Of a stretch of 64,000 nt of DNA, positions 29,748-38,268 are shown piece by piece. How positions within the stretch are numbered: position 1 is the first letter of the stretch; every line of letters begins with the position of its first letter. Both the position numbers and the translations under genes were made by a program. The notes beneath the pieces were generated by a model. It was given only the letters and a program-made list of their open reading frames with translations, did not search any database and was not told the DNA's origin. The stretch lies in the NCBI RefSeq assembly GCF_001854805.1, contig NZ_MBLO01000147.1, positions 115,079-179,078 on the forward strand. The letters are read 5' to 3'. The stretch is from Pseudofrankia coriaricola. Lineage in GTDB: Bacteria; Actinomycetota; Actinomycetes; Frankiales; Frankiaceae.

Positions 29748-31091
29748 GTGTTGGTGCCCACGCGCGCGGCCGAGGACATGGCATCCGTGGCCGTCCCGGC
29801 CGTCGGGAGACCGCTCGCGCCGGCCTTCGGCCGGGTGCTGGCCCAGCCTCCGGGCGGGCTGGCCGAGATGCACCGGTTGCGCGGCCGCGTCCCGTTCTGG
29901 GACTCGGTCGTCGACGAGATCGACGGCCGCCGCATCCGGGTGGGCGAGCACTGGCTGATCGACTTCGCGTCCTGCAACTACCTCGGGTTCGACCTTGAAC
30001 CCGAGATCAGCGCGGTCGTCCCCGAGTACATCGCCCGCTGGGGAACTCATCCCAGCTGGTGTCGGCTGGTCGGTAACCCGCGGCTGTTCGCGGAGATCGA
30101 GGAGGAGCTCGCCGAGCTCCTCGGCGCCGAGGACACCCTGCTGCTGCCGACCATCAGCCACATTCACTTCTCGGTGCTGCCGGCCCTCGCCGGGGCCGGC
30201 GCCGTGTTTCTGGAGCGTCGCGCTCACCAGACGATCCACGAAGGCGCCCGGATGGCGTCGGCGCGGGGCGCACAGGTCATCCGGTTCCGTGAGGAGAACC
30301 TGCCCGACCTCGCCCTTAAGCTCGCGGCGAGTGACCGATACCCCCGCGTCATCTGCGTCGACGGGGTGAACAGCATGACGGGCAACGGCCCGCCGCTCGC
30401 GGAGCTCGCCGAACTCGCCCACCGGTACGACGCGGTGCTCTACATCGACGACGCGCACGGCTTTGGGGTGCTGGGGGAGCGGTCGGTCGACGAGCTCTCG
30501 CCCTACGGGTCGCGGGGCAACGGCATCGTGCGCCACCTCGGCCGGGACTACGACGGTCTGGTTCTCGTCGGCGGATTCTCCAAGGCCTACTCGTCGTTGT
30601 TGGCCTTTGTCGCCTGTCCGCCCGAGATCAGGCATTTCCTGCGGATCACCGCGGGGACGTACACGTATTCGGGCCCGCCTCCGGTGGCTTCGCTCGCGAC
30701 CGCGCAGGCGGGCCTGCGATTCAACGCGGCCCACGGCGACGAACGGCGTGCCGAGCTGTACCGGCGGACGTCGCGGGTGCTCGACGGCATCCGCGCGCTC
30801 GGCCTGGACACGCTGAACACGACCGGTTTCCCGATCGTCGAGGTCCCGCTGGCCGACCCCGACCTGCTCGAGCCTCTTGGGCGCTTCCTGTTCGAGCGGG
30901 GCATCCTCGCCACATTGGTGCCGTACCCGATCGTGCCGCGTGGCGAGACGGGTTTCCGTCTCTCGGTGACGGCGGCCAACACGGACGAGGAGATCGAGGA
31001 GCTGCTGCGCGTCATCGACGCGGCGGCTGACCGGTTCCCGCTGCGCCGGGCGGCGGACGACCGGGACCCGGCGCAGGAAGCAGGCGGTTGA
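29748..31091 (+). CDS. Alpha-oxoamine synthase family PLP enzyme (8-amino-7-oxononanoate/KBL-like)
   Basis: A 447-residue pyridoxal-phosphate enzyme of the family that condenses an amino acid with an acyl-CoA, releasing CO2 (BioF, KBL, serine palmitoyltransferase). Motifs: LIDFASCNYLGFD near the N-terminus, AHQTIHEGARMASARGA, ICVDGVNSMTGNGPPLAEL, LYIDDAHGFGVLGERS, and the PLP lysine in LVGGFSKAYSS. The variant NYLGFD and the absence of biotin genes nearby leave the acceptor open. GTG at 29748 has AGGGG 7 nt upstream. Its last 80 bp overlap the convergent aat gene. Confidence 0.83.
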   Translation: MLVPTRAAEDMASVAVPAVGRPLAPAFGRVLAQPPGGLAEMHRLRGRVPFWDSVVDEIDGRRIRVGEHWLIDFASCNYLGFDLEPEISAVVPEYIARWGTHPSWCRLVGNPRLFAEIEEELAELLGAEDTLLLPTISHIHFSVLPALAGAGAVFLERRAHQTIHEGARMASARGAQVIRFREENLPDLALKLAASDRYPRVICVDGVNSMTGNGPPLAELAELAHRYDAVLYIDDAHGFGVLGERSVDELSPYGSRGNGIVRHLGRDYDGLVLVGGFSKAYSSLLAFVACPPEIRHFLRITAGTYTYSGPPPVASLATAQAGLRFNAAHGDERRAELYRRTSRVLDGIRALGLDTLNTTGFPIVEVPLADPDLLEPLGRFLFERGILATLVPYPIVPRGETGFRLSVTAANTDEEIEELLRVIDAAADRFPLRRAADDRDPAQEAGG

Positions 31092-31857
31092 CGGGGAGCT
31101 GGTCGGTGACGAGCCGGATGTCGTCGTCGCGGACCGCCCGCAGCGTCGCCAGATAGCGGTCTCGCGAGATCTCGACGGCGCCGAGCGTGCGCAGGTGGTC
31201 GCTGGCGATCTGGACGTCGAGCAGGCGGCCGCCGGCGGCGGCGAACCGGGCGTCGAGGTCCACCATCGCGATCTTGGAGGCGTCGGTCTCGTCATGGAAC
31301 ATTGACTCACCGACGAAGACCCCGCCGATCAGGATGCCGAACGCGCCGCCGACCAGCCGGTCGGCCGCCCACACCTCCAGGCTGTGCGCCCAGCCGAGCG
31401 CGTGGAGCTGGGCATAGCCGGCGCGCAGCTCGTCGGTGATCCAGATCTCGGGCGCCGCGCGCCGGCAGCGGGTGACCACCTCGTCGAAGGCCCGGTCCAC
31501 CGTGGTCGTCCAGCCGCAGGAGCGGATCCGGCCGCGCAGTGACCGGGCGGCGCGCACCGTGCCGGCCGGGATCACCGCCCGCGGGTCGGGACACCACCAC
31601 GGGAGGTCTCCGAGCCGTGGCCGGCGCACGAGACCCCGGCCCACAGCGCGCAGCGCGAGCGCGAGCTGGTGCGACTGCCAACCTGTCTGGGCATCCTCGC
31701 TCGGCCAGGGGAACACGCCGGCCCGGTAGGCCCCGATGAGCGCGTCCGGCGTGGCGCTGCCACCGAGGGCTACTGGCCCGTCGGCCTGGCCCTCGGTCAG
31801 CGGCAGCGTGTCCCACCAGCTCGGGCCGCATGGGGCCGGCCGGGCGGTGAGGCTCAC
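31012..31857 (-). CDS. aat: Leucyl/phenylalanyl-tRNA-protein transferase
   Basis: Aat moves Leu or Phe from aminoacyl-tRNA to N-terminal Arg or Lys of proteins, marking them for ClpS/ClpAP in the N-degron pathway. Diagnostic motifs: GAYRAGVFPWPSE, LPWWCPDPRAVIP, WITDELRAGYAQLHALGWAHS, LEVWAADRLVGGAFGILIGG, FVGESMFHDETDASK and RLLDVQIASDHLRTLGAVEI. The 281-residue length includes a Pro/Gly-rich tail beyond the usual end. GTG at 31857 overlaps the stop of the GGDEF-EAL gene in GTGA, so translation is probably coupled. The 3' end overlaps the convergent PLP gene by 80 bp. Confidence 0.95.
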   Translation of the reverse strand: MSLTARPAPCGPSWWDTLPLTEGQADGPVALGGSATPDALIGAYRAGVFPWPSEDAQTGWQSHQLALALRAVGRGLVRRPRLGDLPWWCPDPRAVIPAGTVRAARSLRGRIRSCGWTTTVDRAFDEVVTRCRRAAPEIWITDELRAGYAQLHALGWAHSLEVWAADRLVGGAFGILIGGVFVGESMFHDETDASKIAMVDLDARFAAAGGRLLDVQIASDHLRTLGAVEISRDRYLATLRAVRDDDIRLVTDQLPVNRLLPAPGPGRPPPGAAGTGQPPRR

Positions 31858-34505
31858 GGCCCCGAGCCGGCCCGGGGTTCCTGCCGGATCGACGAGGGCG
31901 ATCCGGCAGGCCCGGGGTCGTCAGCGGCCGGCTGGGCCGCAACGGTCCGCGCGGTCGTGGCCATCGTGGGCCTCGGCCTTGCGCCGGCCGGTCCGGCGCC
32001 GCCGCCCGCGATGGTCACGGGAGGCGCGGCGGGCATCGTGGCCGGGATGAGCCTTGGAGTGACGTGCTCAGCCGGGCCGGGCTCGCCGACGAAGAAGCCC
32101 TGGGCCAGGTCGCAGCCGAAGTCGCGCAGCAGCGCGAGCCCGCGCTCCGTCTCGACGCCCTCGGCGACCACGCGCAGCCCGAGGTCGTGCGCGAGGTCGA
32201 CGGTCGACCGGACGATCTTGCGAGCCACGTCGTTGCACTCCAGCCGGCTGACGAAGAACCGGTCCAGCTTGAGCACGTCCACCGGGAAGTCCCCGGACAG
32301 GTAGGCCAGCGTCGAGTAGCCGGTCCCATAGTCGTCCACCGCGATGCCCACGCCCAGGTCGTGCAGCTCGGTGAGCACCTTGCTCGCGCGGGTGCGGTCA
32401 AGCATCAGCGTGGTCTCGGTGAGCTCGAGCTCGAGCGCGTCGGCGCCGAGCCCGTGCGCGGCGAGCAGACCGCGTACATGGTCGGGGAAGGCCTGGTCGA
32501 GCAGGTCGGTCGCGGAGATGTTCACCGCGGCCGTGACGTCGAGGCCCGCGGAGCGCCAGCTCGCCAGCTGGGCGCACGACTGGTCGAGCACGGCGGTGGT
32601 CAGCGGGCGCATCAGCCCAGCATGCTCGGCGAGCCGCACGAACGAGTCCGGGGCGAGCAGGCCCCGGTCCGGGTGGTTCCAGCGGGCCAGCGCCTCCACC
32701 GATCGGATCCGGCCGGTGGCGATCTCGACCTTCGGCTGGAAGTGCGCCTCGATCTGGTCGCCGCTGATGCCGTCCCGCAGGGCCTCGGTCAGGGTGAGCT
32801 CGACCATCGACGCGTCGCCGGCCCTCGGGTCGTAGTGCTCCACGCCGGTGTGCCGTTCCTTGGCGGCGTACATGGCGATGTCGGCGCGCGCCAGCAGCTC
32901 GTCGGCGTCGGCCGCCTGGTCGGGGTAGACCGCGGCGCCGATGCTCGCCGTCACCGGGATCGTGAGCGTGCCGACGTGGATGTAGTCGTCAAGTGCCGCG
33001 CGCACCCGGTCGGCGACCAGCTGGGCGCCGGCACCGTCGGTCCGTTCCAGCAGCACGGCGAACTCGTCGCCGCCGAGTCGCGCGACCACGTCCCCGGGGC
33101 GCAGCGCGGTGGCGATGCGCCCGCTGACCTCGACGAGCACCTCGTCGCCGACCTTGTGACCGAGCGAGTCGTTGACGAGCTTGAACCGGTCGAGGTCGAG
33201 GAGCAGCAGGGCGAGCGAGTGCCCCGCGCTGGTGGCACGCGTGATGGCGGCGCGCAGCCGCTCGTCCAGTCCGCGCCGGTTGGGCTGGTTGGTGAGGTCA
33301 TCCGTCAGCGCCAGCGCCTTGGACTCGGCCAGCCGCTGCATCTCGACGAACGTCAGGCCCGCCCGCCCGAGTGCGGCGATCACCGTGCTGGCCGCGAGCA
33401 GCACGGCGGCCAGCGGCAGGCGCACGGTCGCTCCGGCCACGAGGATGCCGAGCGCAGTCAGGGCGAGCACCGTGGGGATGAGCATGATGCCCCAGCCGGC
33501 GGCCCTGGCCGGAGACACACGGGGCTGGCGCTGCCAGGCGGCGAACGCCAGCAGCAGCTGGGACAGTGCCCACAGGAAGTCCGGCTCTGGCGCATATTCG
33601 GTGGTGACGTTCAGTGATCGCGTGGTGAGACGCCGCTTGCGTCTACTTTGTCCTGGTTGAGGCTTTCCAGCGCAGCGCGGCGGCGCCTGCCGGACCTCGC
33701 GAACGTCTGTGAGGTGGCCGATTTCGACCGCTTTGACCTCCACGACCGGCGCTAACGCACCGTTACCACCGAATGTGCGCCAGAGCCGGAAGTCCGACGG
33801 GCCACCGGGGGAGAAGCCGCCCGCGGTCGCCGTCTGCGAGGCCAGCACGGTGTCCGCGGCGACGAAGCACAGCAGACCGCAGCCGAGCAGCCACCACACC
33901 CGCCCGGCGCGGCGGCCGAGCAGGCCGAACACGCTGATCACCAGCAGCGCGAGGAGCAGATCGGCGAGTGGGTAGACCAGCGCGATCAGCAGGTCGCCAA
34001 GCCCCAGCTCGGGCTCACGCCGCGTCATGACCACGCCGAGGCCGGTCGTGAGCGCCGCGACCCCGAGCAGGCCGATCAGCGCGTCGAGCAGCAGGCTCCT
34101 GGGCAGCCGCAACAGCCGGTGGCGCAGCAGCAGGATGACGGCCGCGTAGCAGGCCGGATAGAACGCCAGCCAGCCGGCGTCGATGACCGACGGCGCGATG
34201 GCCTGCTGCTTGCCCTCGATGAGGTGCCCGGCGACGGAGGAACAGAGCGTGGCGGCGCCGTACAGGATCAGCCCGCCGCCGAGGACCGCCCAGGGCGCTC
34301 GGTCACCGCGGATCATCACGGCGCGCAGGAGGCACAACAGGCCTACCGCGAGGCTGAACGTGTTGCGCAGTGGCCAGGTCACCGCGTCGAGCCAGGGGGT
34401 CTTGGTGAAGCCGGAGGCCGCGAGCATCACTGCCGCGACCAGCAGGAGGATCTGGCTGACGCGGATCATCCGGTACCGGCGCGACGGGGGCCCGATGGTG
34501 ATCAT
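31854..34505 (-). CDS. Membrane-bound GGDEF-EAL protein (c-di-GMP cyclase/phosphodiesterase) with an in-frame insertion
   Basis: The 883-residue protein has 8-10 N-terminal membrane helices, a diguanylate cyclase domain with intact signature (RLGGDEFAVLLER, near residue 475; LDLDRFKLVNDSLGHKVGD before it) and an EAL phosphodiesterase domain (SVEALARWNHP near 605; AVDDYGTGYSTLAYL; VVAEGVETERGL). Both active sites look intact, so it may make, degrade or sense c-di-GMP. Residues about 237-307 come from a MITE-like insertion (33583-33787) that splits what would read SDF-LWALSQ between membrane helices; it adds 71 codons without shifting the frame. ATG at 34505 is the likely start. Its stop overlaps the aat start by 4 nt. 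Confidence 0.9.
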   Translation of the reverse strand: MITIGPPSRRYRMIRVSQILLLVAAVMLAASGFTKTPWLDAVTWPLRNTFSLAVGLLCLLRAVMIRGDRAPWAVLGGGLILYGAATLCSSVAGHLIEGKQQAIAPSVIDAGWLAFYPACYAAVILLLRHRLLRLPRSLLLDALIGLLGVAALTTGLGVVMTRREPELGLGDLLIALVYPLADLLLALLVISVFGLLGRRAGRVWWLLGCGLLCFVAADTVLASQTATAGGFSPGGPSDFRLWRTFGGNGALAPVVEVKAVEIGHLTDVREVRQAPPRCAGKPQPGQSRRKRRLTTRSLNVTTEYAPEPDFLWALSQLLLAFAAWQRQPRVSPARAAGWGIMLIPTVLALTALGILVAGATVRLPLAAVLLAASTVIAALGRAGLTFVEMQRLAESKALALTDDLTNQPNRRGLDERLRAAITRATSAGHSLALLLLDLDRFKLVNDSLGHKVGDEVLVEVSGRIATALRPGDVVARLGGDEFAVLLERTDGAGAQLVADRVRAALDDYIHVGTLTIPVTASIGAAVYPDQAADADELLARADIAMYAAKERHTGVEHYDPRAGDASMVELTLTEALRDGISGDQIEAHFQPKVEIATGRIRSVEALARWNHPDRGLLAPDSFVRLAEHAGLMRPLTTAVLDQSCAQLASWRSAGLDVTAAVNISATDLLDQAFPDHVRGLLAAHGLGADALELELTETTLMLDRTRASKVLTELHDLGVGIAVDDYGTGYSTLAYLSGDFPVDVLKLDRFFVSRLECNDVARKIVRSTVDLAHDLGLRVVAEGVETERGLALLRDFGCDLAQGFFVGEPGPAEHVTPRLIPATMPAAPPVTIAGGGAGPAGARPRPTMATTARTVAAQPAADDPGPAGSPSSIRQEPRAGSGP
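31871..31916. repeat. Hairpin/repeat at the 3' end of the GGDEF-EAL gene
   Basis: CCTGCCGGATCG (31880-31891) and CGATCCGGCAGG (31899-31910) pair perfectly over 12 bp around a 7-nt loop, and outer CCCGGG blocks (31871-31876, 31911-31916) extend the stem past a bulge. It is coding and lies just ahead of the aat start. Twenty bases (31872-31891) are identical to the start of the tandem repeat at 13444. Confidence 0.75.
33583..33787. mobile_element. 205-bp MITE-like element with 27-bp terminal inverted repeats and 8-bp target duplication
   Basis: Left end GGCTCTGGCGCATATTCGG... (33583-33609) matches the reverse complement of the right end (33761-33787) at 25 of 27 positions. Exact 8-bp direct repeats GGAAGTCC flank it at 33575-33582 and 33788-33795. 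Element plus one duplication is 213 bp, divisible by three, and carries no stop in the host frame, so the GGDEF-EAL gene reads through. No transposase is encoded. An 8-bp duplication and ends beginning GGCTCT are typical of IS256-family elements, so this may be a non-autonomous derivative; the family assignment is inference. Confidence 0.85.
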
Positions 34506-35312
34506 CGTAGGCGCTCGCCATCGCCGGTGCCGGCGCCGCGTCGTCGTCCGGCCGGCGCCGTGATCCGCGCACCCGCCCATGGCCCGGGTACGGCGACCCG
34601 GGAACACCGCCCGTCGTTGAATCGCCGGACCTGGTGACGCACGGGTCTCGACATGCGGCAATTGTCGCTGATTCTGGTGGGAACCATGGGGTCGGTGTTT
34701 CCCCGGCGATATTGGCCTGTTCGCGCGTTGGGTCACGTTAGCGCGCTGAATGCTCTCTGGTCGGCTTCGGTCACCGGCCGGCTTCTCGTTGCTTGCCTCA
34801 CGGTCATGTGTGGGTAGGTATCGCCGGCACGGACGGCCGGCGGACGCGGACGGCCCGCTGGCGGGACGGGCCCCTGCCCGTCGGGCCCGAGGGGCGAGGC
34901 GGGCGTGACCGGTGGCAGGCAGATGGCCCATGGCGGGCATAGGGTCGTCGGGTAGCCGCGCAGCTCGGCCGGCGCGTCTCTCAGTCGTGGGTGCGTGGGT
35001 GCGGGCCATCGGAGCTCTGGCCCGTGCCGGGAACACCGCCTGTTCGGCCGCGGGCCGCGGGCCGCGGGTGACCTCGCGGCGGCGTTCGTCAGCCTGCCGC
35101 CCCGTCAGGGTCGCCTCCGGTGCCCGCACCGGGCCACAGCCACGTGGATCGGGCGCCACGCGCCGCCGGCGCTCAGCGGTAGGCACCGCCGGGCCGGCCC
35201 GGACCAGGACCGGCCCGGAGTCATGCACCGGCCCCTGGCCACGCAGGTCGGGCGCTCGGTGCCCGTCAGACGGGCGCCCGCGCGCCCGCCCAACCGGAGA
35301 GGGCCAAGCCTG
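34506..35312. other. Long non-coding stretch between divergent GGDEF-EAL and oxidoreductase genes
   Basis: About 800 bp with no credible gene. An imperfect palindrome GCGGCAATTGTCGC (34655-34668) lies in an AT-richer part and shares CAATTG with the inverted repeat at 28132. The right half is very GC-rich with GGGCCGCG runs. Confidence 0.4.
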
Positions 35313-36185
35313 ATGCGGATTGGACTTCAGATCCCCGACTTCACCTGGCCCGGCGGGCCGGAGCGGCTCGGAGCGGATCTCGCCGAGATCGCGAGGACCG
35401 CCGACGCGACCGGTTTCGACAAGCTGGCCGTGATGGACCACTTCTTCCAGATCGCCTTCGTCGGCCCGCCCGAGCACGAGATGCTGGAGGCCTACACGAC
35501 GCTCGGCTACCTGGCCGCCATCACCGAGCGCGTCAAGCTGCTGACGCTGGTCACGGGCACGGTCTACCGGCAGCCCGGCGTCCTCGCGAAGACGATCAGC
35601 ACGCTCGACGTGCTGTCCGGCGGGCGGGCGTGGCTGGGCATCGGCGCGGCCTGGAACGAGGAGGAGGCAGTCGGGCTCGGTATCCCGTTCCCGCCCGTCG
35701 CGGAGCGGTTCGAGCGGCTGGAGGAGACGCTCCAGATCTGCCTGGCGATGTGGTCGGATGACGAGAGCGCCTATACCGGCAAGCACTACCAGCTGGCTCG
35801 GCCACTCAACGCGCCGCCGAACCTGAGCCGCCCGTTCCCGCCGATCATGATCGGCGGCGGCGGCGAGAAGAAGACGCTGCGGCTGGTGGCCCGCTACGGC
35901 CAGGCCTGCAACCTCTTCCCCGGCCCGGACCTCGAGCGCAAGCTCGCGGTGCTGCGCGGGCACTGCGAGGCGGAGGGGCGCGACTACGACGAGATCATCA
36001 AGACGGCCTACTACGAGTTCGACCCGGGTGAGGGCGGCGAGAACGTCGGCGCGATCCTCGCCGACCTGGAGCGCTTGGCCGCACTAGGCATCCAGGAGGT
36101 CATCGGCCGGGTCACCGACGTGGTCAAGATCCGTCCGCTGGAAATCCTCGGCTCCGAGGTGATCGGCCAGGTGGCCGACCTGTAG
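35313..36185 (+). CDS. LLM-class F420-dependent oxidoreductase
   Basis: A 290-residue luciferase-like monooxygenase-fold enzyme of the type that uses coenzyme F420 in actinobacteria. Motifs: MRIGLQIPDFTWPGG, FDKLAVMDHFFQI, YLAAITERVKLLTLVTGTVYR, KTISTLDVLSGGRAWLGIGAAWNEEE, RFERLEETLQICLAMW and PPIMIGGGGEKKTLRLVARY. ATG at 35313 has GGAGAGGG 9 nt upstream, a convincing start. Whether F420 or FMN is bound, and the substrate, cannot be told from the sequence. It is followed 70 bp later by an MFS transporter in the same direction. Confidence 0.9.
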   Translation: MRIGLQIPDFTWPGGPERLGADLAEIARTADATGFDKLAVMDHFFQIAFVGPPEHEMLEAYTTLGYLAAITERVKLLTLVTGTVYRQPGVLAKTISTLDVLSGGRAWLGIGAAWNEEEAVGLGIPFPPVAERFERLEETLQICLAMWSDDESAYTGKHYQLARPLNAPPNLSRPFPPIMIGGGGEKKTLRLVARYGQACNLFPGPDLERKLAVLRGHCEAEGRDYDEIIKTAYYEFDPGEGGENVGAILADLERLAALGIQEVIGRVTDVVKIRPLEILGSEVIGQVADL

Positions 36186-36255
36186 CAACGGGACGGCTGG
36201 CGTCGTGGGGGCGTCGGGCGGCCGGCGTGTCCGGTGTGTCCGGCATGCTGGATTG

Positions 36256-37773
36256 GTGACCTCCGCGCCCGAACGGGCCCCTCGGCCAGCGTCTTCGAAG
36301 CCGGAGGGTCTGAGGCCGCCGCGTCCGCGGCAATCTCAGACCCTCCGGCCTCATCGCGCCTGGGTGGTGGCCGCGGTGGCGTTCGTCGCGCTCGTCGGGG
36401 CCGCCGGGTTCCGCGCGGTGCCCAGCGTGTTCATCCTGCCGCTGCAGGAGGAGTTCGGCTGGTCGCGGGCCACGGTCTCCTCGGCGGTGTCCGTGAACCT
36501 GGTCCTTTACGGGCTCACGGCGCCGTTCGCCGCGGCGCTGATGGAACGGTTCGGGATCCGGCGGGTGGTGGCCGTGGCGCTGCTGCTGGTCGCGACCGGC
36601 AGCGGGCTGACCGTGTTCATGACCGCCACCTGGCAGCTGATCGCCTGCTGGGGCGTGCTGGTGGGCCTCGGCACCGGATCGATGGCACTGGTGTTCGCCG
36701 CGACGGTCGCCGGCAGGTGGTTCGAGCAATATCGCGGCCTGGTGGTGGGTGTGCTCACGGCGGGCGGAGCGACCGGTCAGCTGGTCTTTCTCCCGGTGCT
36801 CGCGGTACTGGTCGACCGGTACGGGTGGCGCACCGCCGCGCTGACGGTGACGATCGCCGCGGCGGCCGTGATCCCACTCGTCGTCGCCGGGATCCGTGAC
36901 TACCCGAGCGACGTCGGCCTGCGCCCCTATGGCGCCGCGCCTGAGCCCGAGCCTCCGGTCCCGGCCGTGCCCGAGCCCCCGGCCCTGGTCGTGCCCGAGC
37001 CGCCGGACAGCCCCGACGCGGCGGCGGGCATCGCGGTTCCCGGCCGGCGGGTGAAGCCCGTGAGGGAGGTCTCCTCGGGTGTCGGGGCCGCCGGCGTGGC
37101 GCTGACCGGGCTCGCCGACGCGGCCCGGAACCGGGCCTTCTGGGCGCTCGCCGGCGGGTTCTTCATCTGCGGTATGAGCACCAACGGGCTGATCGGCACG
37201 CACTTCGTGCCGGCCGCGCATGACCACGGGATGCCCGAGGTCACCGCCGCCGGGCTGCTGGCCGTCGTCGGGATCTTCGACATCGTGGGGACGGTGGCGT
37301 CCGGCTGGCTGACCGACCGGTTCGACAGCCGCCACCTGCTCGTCGCGTACTACGCGCTGCGCGGGCTCGGGCTCGCGGGGCTGCCGGTGCTGCTCTCATC
37401 CGAGCCGCATCCCAGCATGATCGCCTTCATCGTCGTGTACGGGCTGGACTGGGTGGCCACGGTGCCGCCGACGATCGCGCTATGCCGGTCCGAGTTCGGT
37501 CCCGAGCGTGCTTCGGTGGTCTTCGGCTGGGTGTTCGCCTCCCACCAGCTCGGCGCCGCGGTGGCGGCCCTGGCCGCGGGCTGGGTGCGCGGGGTGACCG
37601 GTACCTACACGGCTGCCTGGTATGGCGCGGCGTTCCTTTGCCTGGTGGCCGCGTTCCTGTCCGCGACGATCCGCGCCGGGTCGGCGGACGCCGCGCCGCG
37701 CGGGCGGCGGGCGCGCCGGAACGTGGTCGCGCGCGGCCCGGCGGACGACACCTTGCCCGCCCCCGCCGGCTGA
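36256..37773 (+). CDS. MFS transporter (oxalate/formate antiporter-like)
   Basis: A 505-residue major facilitator protein with 12 predicted helices and a central cytoplasmic loop rich in Pro/Glu (PEPEPPVPAVPEPPALVVPE). N-terminal block: FRAVPSVFILPLQEEFGWSR, followed by VSVNLVLYGLTAPFAAALMERFGIRRV, the pattern of the monocarboxylate/oxalate-formate branch. The start is uncertain. GTG at 36256 puts a perfect 15-bp inverted repeat inside the coding region, encoding SSKPEGLRPPRPRQSQTLRP, and no good ribosome-binding site is seen. A start at the GTG codons near 36364 would exclude it. Substrate unknown. Confidence 0.83.
   Translation: MTSAPERAPRPASSKPEGLRPPRPRQSQTLRPHRAWVVAAVAFVALVGAAGFRAVPSVFILPLQEEFGWSRATVSSAVSVNLVLYGLTAPFAAALMERFGIRRVVAVALLLVATGSGLTVFMTATWQLIACWGVLVGLGTGSMALVFAATVAGRWFEQYRGLVVGVLTAGGATGQLVFLPVLAVLVDRYGWRTAALTVTIAAAAVIPLVVAGIRDYPSDVGLRPYGAAPEPEPPVPAVPEPPALVVPEPPDSPDAAAGIAVPGRRVKPVREVSSGVGAAGVALTGLADAARNRAFWALAGGFFICGMSTNGLIGTHFVPAAHDHGMPEVTAAGLLAVVGIFDIVGTVASGWLTDRFDSRHLLVAYYALRGLGLAGLPVLLSSEPHPSMIAFIVVYGLDWVATVPPTIALCRSEFGPERASVVFGWVFASHQLGAAVAALAAGWVRGVTGTYTAAWYGAAFLCLVAAFLSATIRAGSADAAPRGRRARRNVVARGPADDTLPAPAG
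36300..36349. repeat. Perfect 15-bp inverted repeat at the start of the MFS gene
   Basis: GCCGGAGGGTCTGAG (36300-36314) and CTCAGACCCTCCGGC (36335-36349) are exact complements around a 20-nt loop that itself holds a GCCGC/GCGGC pair. It lies within or just before the N-terminal codons of the transporter. It could be a REP-like element or a translation-controlling hairpin. Confidence 0.85.
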
Positions 37774-38268
37774 GCCGTCCCCCCGCGGTCCCGCCGCCGG
37801 AGGGCAAGGCCGAGCCGGCCGGCCGCCTGACCCCGTCCGTATGGGCCGAGGCGGGACCGGAATGGAATGAGCGCTGACCGGGTCCACTGGGCCGGGGGAT
37901 GGTGCTGCGTCCAGGGCTGGCGGGGAGGAGGCATGTCAACGGCTCCTTTCCCGAATGGCCGGTGGGAAATGCGGAACAAGGCGCTGCCGGCCACTACGGC
38001 CGGGGCAATGGCTCGGGTGCGCGGTTGCCCTTGGAACGCCCATTTATCCCGGGGGGTGACCGAGCTTCGCCCGCGAGCCACTGACCATCCACCGGACGAA
38101 GTCCCGAGCTACAAGCGATCCGAATTAACGTGACCTGGGGCAGAGCTGACGGGAGTGCTAACTTGTCGAGGCAGGACGGGCGGCGCGACGAGGGGCCGGC
38201 CGCGGCGGTGATACCAGGAGGGCGGACCGCGTGTAGGTGCGCGCGACGTCGCCGGACGGGAGTGCCCC
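37774..38268. promoter_or_regulatory. Non-coding stretch upstream of the two-component genes
   Basis: About 495 bp without a gene. An AT-richer block around 38121-38165 (AATTAACGTGACC and GTGCTAACTTGTC) is the likely promoter zone of the response regulator gene; the exact boxes are not certain. Confidence 0.35.

Noticed and set aside
34506..35963. N-terminal extension of the GGDEF-EAL frame to 35963
   Set aside because: The added residues are Arg/Pro-rich with no membrane or sensor feature and overlap the antisense of the F420-type oxidoreductase.
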